From: Thioalkalivibrio sp. | Lineage (GTDB): Bacteria > Pseudomonadota > Gammaproteobacteria > Ectothiorhodospirales > Ectothiorhodospiraceae | Length of the DNA: 9,576 nt | NCBI GenBank assembly: GCA_003553165.1 | Contig: PUOZ01000296.1 | Span: forward strand, 1 to 9,576 | Direction: 5' to 3' | Shown here: positions 5,438 to 9,576 of the stretch, piece after piece | How the letters are laid out: each line of letters begins with the position of its first letter | Position numbering within the stretch: position 1 is the stretch's first letter | Program-made: the position numbers and the translations under genes | The notes under the pieces: model-generated | The model's input: only the letters and a program-made list of their open reading frames with translations | Database searches by the model: none | What the model was told of the DNA's origin: nothing

Positions 5438-6616
5438 ATGAACCAGACGTGGCTGTTCACCTCCGAGTCGGTCTCCGATGGCCATCCCGATAAGCTGGCA
5501 GACCGAATATCGGACAGCATACTCGACCGCTGCCTGCATCTGGACCGCAATGCCAAGGTGGCCTGCGAGACGTTGCTCACCGACGGCCTCGTCGTTCTCG
5601 CCGGTGAGTTTCGGGTGGGCGGCGACGCTCGCCTCGAGACCATCCGGGGCGAACTGGACGAAGTTGTGCGCCGATTGCTGCGGGACACCGGTTACCACGC
5701 CGGGTTTCCCGGCATCGATCCCGAGACCTGCGAGGTGCTTATCCGAATCCACGGACAGTCCGAGCAGATCGCCAAGGGTGTCGAGCGCGAGGGCGGCGTT
5801 CTTGGAGCCGGGGATCAGGGGCTGATGTTCGGTTATGCCTGCGATGAAACCCCGGAACTGATGCCCTTGCCCATCCAGCTTGCACACCGGCTGATGCAGC
5901 GCCAGCACGATCTGCGTCGCCAACCGGAATTCGCATGGCTGCGGCCCGACGCCAAATCGCAGGTCTCCGTCCGCTACACGGACGGACGGCCCACCGCGGT
6001 AGAGACCGTGGTGCTGTCCACCCAGCTTCAGGGGAAGATCGAGGACATCGATGTCGAACGCGAGACCATCCGACACCTGATCGAGCCGGTCATTCCCCCT
6101 TCGCTGCGCGCCCCGGATATCCGCTACCTCGTAAACCCTGCAGGGCGATTCGAGATCGGCGGGCCGCAGGGTGATACCGGCCTCACCGGGCGCAAGATCA
6201 TCGTCGATACCTACGGGGCCAGCTGTCCGCACGGAGGCGGGGCATTCTCGGGGAAGGACCCGACCAAGGTGGACCGCTCCGCCGCCTACGCTGCACGCTG
6301 GGTGGCCAAACACCTCGTCGCAGCCGGCGCCGCAAGGCGCTGTACCGTGCAACTGGCCTACGCGATCGGGCGTCCGGATCCGGTGTCGATCCGGGTCGAT
6401 GGGCATGCGACCGGCTTGGTCCCAGAATCCCGCATGGAGCAGGCCGTGCGGGACATCTTTGACCTGACGCCCGCGGGCATCATCCATGATCTCGATCTGC
6501 GCCGGCCGATCTACGCAGCCACAGCCGCGTTCGGACATTTCGGCCGGGAAGAAGCCGATTTCACTTGGGAACAGACCCCCCGGATCGACGCGCTGCACCA
6601 CGCCCTCGGCCTCTGA
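5438..6616 (+). CDS. metK: S-adenosylmethionine synthetase (divergent MetK paralogue)
   Basis: Methionine adenosyltransferase family, predicted to make AdoMet from ATP and methionine in the cytoplasm; 392 residues against about 384 in E. coli MetK. Present are FTSESVSDGHPDK (7-19, with the catalytic-type His16 and Asp18), ACET (42-45), signature one GAGDQGLMFGY (123-133), LRPDAKSQV (168-176), NPAGRFEIGGPQGDTGLTGRKIIVDTYG (233-260), signature two GGGAFSGKD (266-274) with K273, K277 and D279, and the C-terminal GHFGRE. Two regions deviate. The TSAW-type stretch after the first domain is replaced by FRVGGDARLETIRGEL (58-73), and the gating loop usually written QSPDI is QSEQI (107-111). Start at 5438 with AGGAAG 8 bases upstream. 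No ahcY or metF follows, and the next gene is on the other strand. It may be an alternative MetK rather than the main housekeeping enzyme. Confidence 0.93.
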   Translation: MNQTWLFTSESVSDGHPDKLADRISDSILDRCLHLDRNAKVACETLLTDGLVVLAGEFRVGGDARLETIRGELDEVVRRLLRDTGYHAGFPGIDPETCEVLIRIHGQSEQIAKGVEREGGVLGAGDQGLMFGYACDETPELMPLPIQLAHRLMQRQHDLRRQPEFAWLRPDAKSQVSVRYTDGRPTAVETVVLSTQLQGKIEDIDVERETIRHLIEPVIPPSLRAPDIRYLVNPAGRFEIGGPQGDTGLTGRKIIVDTYGASCPHGGGAFSGKDPTKVDRSAAYAARWVAKHLVAAGAARRCTVQLAYAIGRPDPVSIRVDGHATGLVPESRMEQAVRDIFDLTPAGIIHDLDLRRPIYAATAAFGHFGREEADFTWEQTPRIDALHHALGL

Positions 6617-6666
6617 ACCCATGGCGACACCGCACTCGACACGGTAACCGGCCTCGCCTATGGAGT

Positions 6667-6684
6667 GCGGGAGTTTGCTCCCGC
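6667..6684 (+). terminator. Hairpin downstream of metK, possible terminator or REP-type stem
   Basis: GCGGGAG-TTTG-CTCCCGC forms a perfect 7-bp GC-rich stem with a 4-base loop, 50 bases after the metK stop and about 70 bases beyond the end of the convergent RpfE-like gene. It is followed by only three T residues on the plus strand, so it is a weak intrinsic terminator. The same GGGAG-TTG-CTCCC core is common in dispersed stem repeats of pseudomonads and relatives (known pattern). A wider imperfect pairing of GGAGTGCGG (6662-6670) with CCGCGCTCC (6731-6739) is also possible. The rest of the 138-base convergent spacer shows nothing else. Confidence 0.45.
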
Positions 6685-6754
6685 TTTCGGCGCATCGTTC
6701 GGAGTCTGTGCCTATCGCCACGGCAAGACACCGCGCTCCACACGGGCCTTCTTC

Positions 6755-7693
6755 TCAGCGAGGAGGGACGGCCCCGAAGCCCCGTGGCGCCAGCGGCCGG
6801 CCTCGGCGCCAGAAGCGGCGCCAGTCCGCACGTCCCAGCCGCAGGCGGGCCACACCGGGATCATGGAGGCGGATCTCCGTCACCTGCCCGCTGCGCAGAC
6901 GCGCAATCTGCGGCGCGAGCACGTCGCTGGAAAGCGACTGGAGCAGTGCTTCACGCCGATGACCTTGCTCTTCCCGCGAAAAGACATCGATCACCGCCAA
7001 TTCGGCCTGGAGGTCGAAGGGATCGGCAGACCACGCAACGCCCGCGCCTTCGGCGAGCCACCGCGCCACGTTACCGCCCCCAGCGACGCGATGAACAGAC
7101 GGTATCCCCGACGGCACTCCGGGCGACCAGAACCAGAGCCCCTGCACGGGCATGCGACCCGAATGCACCCGCTCGCGGTTCACCGGATGGTCGAACCACA
7201 GCATCTGCACCATGTTGGCGAGCACCTGCAGGCGCCGGGCAACCGGGCTGTCCAGCTTGGGCACGCGCATGGGCCTCCCAAGAGCGACCGAGGGCGGCGG
7301 CCCTTCCCAATCACCCTCCCCTTCGAGTTCCAGCGTGGGCAAGCCCCCGACCTCAGTCTGCCAAGTCGCGGCCGCCTGATCGAGTTCGGGCTGCACGGTT
7401 GCCCGCAAGGCTTCCCACTCGTCCGGAGCCACATCCTCGACCCGGTTCGCAACCAGGTCGGTCATGCCTGCGGCCAGAGAGACTGGTAATGCCAGCCAGC
7501 GTCGACGACCCGAGGTGACCCGTTGAAAGCCGAGCAGATCCGCAGCGGCCGCCTCCCAACCCGGGCTTGTGCTGTCGACGAGGTGACCGCGGCCCAGCAT
7601 GCGTGCCAGCAGCGCGGGGGTGGCGGGATCGGGGGCCTGCGCGGGGATCCGCCAGAGACCTGGCACCAGTACCTCGACGACCGGGCCCGTCAC
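6755..7693 (-). CDS. RpfE-like protein, 'putative phosphoglycerate mutase' family (unverified activity)
   Basis: A 312-residue predicted cytoplasmic protein of the family annotated as RpfE-type regulatory protein or cofactor-independent phosphoglycerate mutase-like; activity is not established. Features matching the family as I know it: an N-terminal VLVPGLW segment (8-14), the W-L-A-L-P-V-S-L stretch (66-73, family form W..ADPVHL), QMLWFDHPVNRERVHSGRMPV (163-183) leading into LWFWSPG (186-192, usually LWFWGxG), and an Arg/Trp-rich C-terminus RLRLGRADWRRFWRRGRPL (283-301). None of the metal-binding alkaline-phosphatase-superfamily motifs of true iPGM is evident, so enzymatic naming is doubtful. 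Start is GTG at 7693-7691, overlapping the TGA of psiE by 4 bp (GTGA), with no separate ribosome site, which implies translational coupling. It is convergent with metK. Confidence 0.75.
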   Translation of the reverse strand: MTGPVVEVLVPGLWRIPAQAPDPATPALLARMLGRGHLVDSTSPGWEAAAADLLGFQRVTSGRRRWLALPVSLAAGMTDLVANRVEDVAPDEWEALRATVQPELDQAAATWQTEVGGLPTLELEGEGDWEGPPPSVALGRPMRVPKLDSPVARRLQVLANMVQMLWFDHPVNRERVHSGRMPVQGLWFWSPGVPSGIPSVHRVAGGGNVARWLAEGAGVAWSADPFDLQAELAVIDVFSREEQGHRREALLQSLSSDVLAPQIARLRSGQVTEIRLHDPGVARLRLGRADWRRFWRRGRPLAPRGFGAVPPR

Positions 7694-8121
7694 GATCCGC
7701 GTTGGTCCGGCTTCACTGCCGACGCCTCAGCGGTGCCTTCATCGGTGTAGGGGAACCGGATATGCCCGTAGCGCAGAATGAGGATCGCGATCGTGATCAG
7801 CAGGATGCCGATCGATATCCCGATCATCTCCCAGAAGTCCATGCCCTTCATGTCGATGATGATGTAGCGCGCCAGGGCCACGATAGCGATGTACAGCGGC
7901 AGACGCACCGGCAATCGGCCCGACTTGTAGTAGATGCCGACCATGGCCAGCACCTCCAGGAAGATGAACAGCAGCAGCAGATCCGCCAGCGTGACCTCCA
8001 GGTTGGCGATCATCACGGCGATCTCCTGGAGGATTGCCACCACGGTTGCGATCGCGATCACGATCAGTACCGCGATCTCCGTACCGTGAAGCGCCTTTCT
8101 GCTTGCCTTATCGAAATTCAT
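7690..8121 (-). CDS. psiE: PsiE-family inner membrane protein
   Basis: Integral membrane protein of the phosphate-starvation-inducible PsiE family; function unknown. The 143-residue product has a short basic cytoplasmic N-terminus (MNFDKASRKALHG) and four predicted membrane helices at about 14-38, 45-64, 72-90 and 97-117. It ends in a polar tail containing RYGHIRFPY. Family-typical stretches are LLLLFIFLEVLAMVGIYYKSGRLPVRLPLYIAI (48-80) and ALARYIIID (82-90). The start at 8121 is chosen over an upstream in-frame start at 8157: GGGGGT lies about 3-8 bases ahead of it and PsiE proteins begin close to the first helix. The stop overlaps the GTG of the RpfE-like gene. A GATAAT on the minus strand (8150-8155) is a possible -10 but lacks a -35, and I see no convincing Pho box, so phosphate control is not supported here. 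Confidence 0.92.
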   Translation of the reverse strand: MNFDKASRKALHGTEIAVLIVIAIATVVAILQEIAVMIANLEVTLADLLLLFIFLEVLAMVGIYYKSGRLPVRLPLYIAIVALARYIIIDMKGMDFWEMIGISIGILLITIAILILRYGHIRFPYTDEGTAEASAVKPDQRGS

Positions 8122-8224
8122 GTAACCCCCATCGCTGTCAAGAATGCTGATTATCACGCAAGCTCCGCAGGGAATCCGCTCGCGCGCAACGCCCTACAGC
8201 CGCCGGGCGCGTCCATCTGACATC

Positions 8225-9037
8225 TCAGCGGGTACGGCGCGGCTTGCCCGGGGTGCTTCTTGGTCCACCGCGCCCGGACCGCTTGCCGGTGGGCCGCGCA
8301 GACCGGGGCGGGCTCATCTCCGCCGCGGCATACAGGGCCCGCACCTCGCGTGGATCGAGATCGCGGAAGTGGCCGGCCTTCAGTCCGCGCCCGAGGTCGA
8401 CCGGTCCGTAACGGATCCGGATCAGGCGACTGACCGTGACGCCAACCGCATCCCAGAGGCGGCGGACCAGGCGGTTCCTGCCCTCGCTGACGGTGACGTG
8501 AAACCAGTGATTGGCACCCTCGCCACCGGCCTCGGCCAGCGCGTCGAAACGGGCCGGGCCATCCTCGAGTTCAACACCCCGCAGCAGGCTGTGCTGGACC
8601 GCCTCCGGCACCTCCCCAAGCACACGCACGGCATATTCACGCTCGAGCCCCCGCGAGGGGTGCATCAATCCGTGCGCGAGCCCGCCATCGGTGGTAAACA
8701 GCAACAGCCCCGAGGTATTGAGGTCCAGGCGCCCCACGGAGACCCAACGCTGGCCGCGCAGCCGCGGGAGACTGGCAAACACGCTGCTGCGGCCCTCGGG
8801 GTCCGAGCGAGTGCAGATTTCGCCCTCGGGCTTGTGGTAGGCCACCCAGCGGTGCGCGCGCTCGTCGCTCTTCACCGGCTTCCCGCGCAGGAGGATCGTG
8901 TCCTCGGCATCCACCCGGTCACCGAGCTGCGCAACCCGGCCGTTCACCTGGATCTCGCCACGTTCGATCCAGCCTTCGATCTCACGCCGGGAACCGAGTC
9001 CGCGGGACGCCAGGTATTTCTGGAGACGCTCTGCCAT
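8225..9037 (-). CDS. rluB: 23S rRNA pseudouridine synthase, RluB type
   Basis: Pseudouridine synthase of the RsuA/RluB/E/F group. RluB converts uridine 2605 of 23S rRNA (E. coli numbering) during large-subunit maturation. 270 residues. An N-terminal S4 RNA-binding domain (about 1-60) begins MAERLQKYLASRGLGSRREIE and contains ERGEIQVNG. The catalytic domain has YHKPEGEICTRSDPEGR (67-83), the RsuA-type signature GRLDLNTSGLLLFTTDG (102-118) with catalytic Asp105, and EGRNRLVRRLWDAVG. The last 35 or so residues are Arg/Pro/Gly-rich (PTGKRSGRGGPRSTPGKPRR), the usual basic disordered tail of RluB though shorter than in E. coli. The start at 9037 is set by the S4 domain; the longer frame upstream adds unrelated sequence and overlaps moaB. 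The Shine-Dalgarno is weak (GCGAG). RluB rather than RsuA/RluE/RluF is chosen from the tail and overall similarity. Divergent from moaB, with psiE 103 bases downstream. Confidence 0.9.
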   Translation of the reverse strand: MAERLQKYLASRGLGSRREIEGWIERGEIQVNGRVAQLGDRVDAEDTILLRGKPVKSDERAHRWVAYHKPEGEICTRSDPEGRSSVFASLPRLRGQRWVSVGRLDLNTSGLLLFTTDGGLAHGLMHPSRGLEREYAVRVLGEVPEAVQHSLLRGVELEDGPARFDALAEAGGEGANHWFHVTVSEGRNRLVRRLWDAVGVTVSRLIRIRYGPVDLGRGLKAGHFRDLDPREVRALYAAAEMSPPRSARPTGKRSGRGGPRSTPGKPRRTR

Positions 9038-9060
9038 TTTCAAGGCTCGCTTGGGCTGTC

Positions 9061-9066
9061 TATGAT
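9061..9066 (+). promoter_or_regulatory. Putative -10 element for moaB
   Basis: TATGAT (5 of 6 to TATAAT) lies 32 bases ahead of the moaB ATG inside the 61-base spacer shared with rluB. The -35 at 17 bases (TTTCAA, 9038-9043) is poor and abuts the rluB start codon. A transcript from here would leave a leader of about 25 bases containing the AAAGG ribosome site at 9086-9090. Weak call based on position. Confidence 0.3.
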
Positions 9067-9098
9067 GGCTGCCGACGATACACCAAAAGGATGCGCAC

Positions 9099-9576
9099 AT
9101 GACCGACCCGGCCACACCTCTCAACATCGCCGTACTCACCGTTTCCGACAGCCGCTCCCTGGGCGACGACAGCTCGGGTGCGGCCTTGGTCGAACTACTG
9201 GAGGCTGCCGGACACCGTCTCGCCGAGCGCCGGATCGTGAAGGACGACATCTACCAGATCCGGGCCGAGGTCTCACGCTGGATCGCTGACCCGGCCGTGG
9301 ACTGCGTCCTCACGACGGGGGGCACCGGAATCACGGGGCGGGACGGGACACCCGAGGCGGTCGCCCCACTTTTGGACAAGGAAATCAGCGGTTTTGGTGA
9401 ACTCTTTCGATACCTTTCCTACGAGGAAATCGGGACATCCAGCCTGCAATCGAGAGCGCTGTCCGGCGTCGCCAATCGTACCTTCCTCTTCGTGCTGCCC
9501 GGTTCGAGCAACGCCTGCCGCACGGCATGGACCCGCGTCATCGAGGCCCAGCTCGACTCGCGCACGCGGCCCTGCA
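9099..9576 (+). CDS. moaB: Molybdenum cofactor biosynthesis protein B (cut by window edge)
   Basis: Cytoplasmic MoaB/Mog-fold protein of molybdopterin cofactor synthesis, in the family that adenylylates molybdopterin (MogA) or has an accessory role (E. coli MoaB). 159 codons are visible and open to the right edge. E. coli MoaB is about 170 residues, so only a short tail is missing. Markers: IAVLTVSDSRS (10-20), the substrate-binding signature TTGGTGITGRDGTPEA (72-87), FGELFRYLSYEEIGTSSLQSRA (99-120), the LPGSSNACRTAW loop (133-144) and LDSRTRPC (152-159), which in MoaB is normally followed by a short N-F-x-P-H-type end. ATG 9099 has AAAGG at 9086-9090, 8 bases away. It is divergent from rluB across 61 bases. 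No stop codon is in the window. MoaB is favoured over MogA by the RTRPC ending and the YLSYEEIG stretch. Confidence 0.95.
   Translation, partial: MTDPATPLNIAVLTVSDSRSLGDDSSGAALVELLEAAGHRLAERRIVKDDIYQIRAEVSRWIADPAVDCVLTTGGTGITGRDGTPEAVAPLLDKEISGFGELFRYLSYEEIGTSSLQSRALSGVANRTFLFVLPGSSNACRTAWTRVIEAQLDSRTRPC

Noticed and set aside
5399..6721. 440-codon minus-strand open frame antisense to metK
   Set aside because: metK is unmistakable on the other strand. The mirror frame has no family features and extends into non-coding DNA at both ends.
8122..8178. Possible Pho box upstream of psiE (CTGTCAAGAATGCTGATTAT-like)
   Set aside because: Only the first CTGTCA half fits; the second 7-mer at the 11-base period does not match, so PhoB control cannot be claimed.
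8144..9289. 381-codon plus-strand open frame across rluB and the moaB start
   Set aside because: Antisense to RluB, whose S4 and catalytic motifs are clear, and out of frame with MoaB.
1..9576. Defence system, CRISPR array, toxin-antitoxin pair, prophage or tRNA gene
   Set aside because: No repeated spacer-type array, no tRNA-like fold, no integrase, and every convincing frame belongs to a housekeeping-type family. No new multi-gene system could be supported.

Overview
The window looks like ordinary chromosome from a GC-rich gammaproteobacterium. Ectothiorhodospiraceae or other Chromatiales-type sulfur bacteria are a plausible guess. The basis is the family set (YciO, YciI, PsiE, RluB, MoaB, DUF945/YdgA, an RpfE-like 'phosphoglycerate mutase'), the high GC and several GTG starts. 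This placement is inference, not a measured phylogeny. Twelve protein genes can be supported, two of them cut by the window edges. I see no rRNA, tRNA, CRISPR array, prophage or complete insertion sequence.

Layout. Left block, minus strand: the N-terminal part of trpS (1-216), a DUF945/YdgA-like membrane-anchored protein (253-1584), a 218-bp spacer with degenerate REP-like repeat units, then yciO (1803-2420). Reading divergently, on the plus strand: yciI (2525-2824) and a parvulin-type peptidyl-prolyl isomerase lipoprotein (2905-3729). Next comes a 169-bp palindromic MITE-like element (3726-3894), then a minus-strand UDP-N-acetylhexosamine-type dehydrogenase (3891-5219). A divergent metK-family gene (5438-6616) lies on the plus strand. 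Right block, minus strand: rluB (8225-9037), psiE (7690-8121) and an RpfE-like gene (6755-7693), the last two overlapping by 4 bp. A divergent moaB (9099 onward) runs off the right edge.

How the genes relate. Most are housekeeping: tRNA charging, rRNA pseudouridylation, molybdopterin synthesis, AdoMet synthesis and periplasmic folding. They do not form one pathway. The dehydrogenase would make a uronic-acid nucleotide sugar for a surface polysaccharide but has no polysaccharide genes beside it. The MetK-family protein keeps both AdoMet-synthetase signatures but has an altered gating loop and a diverged N-terminal third, so it may be a second, specialised MetK.

No new multi-gene system is evident. 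The most striking structure is the palindromic element at 3726-3894: its CTAG termini carry the TAG stop codons of both flanking convergent genes, and the pre-insertion site can be inferred exactly.
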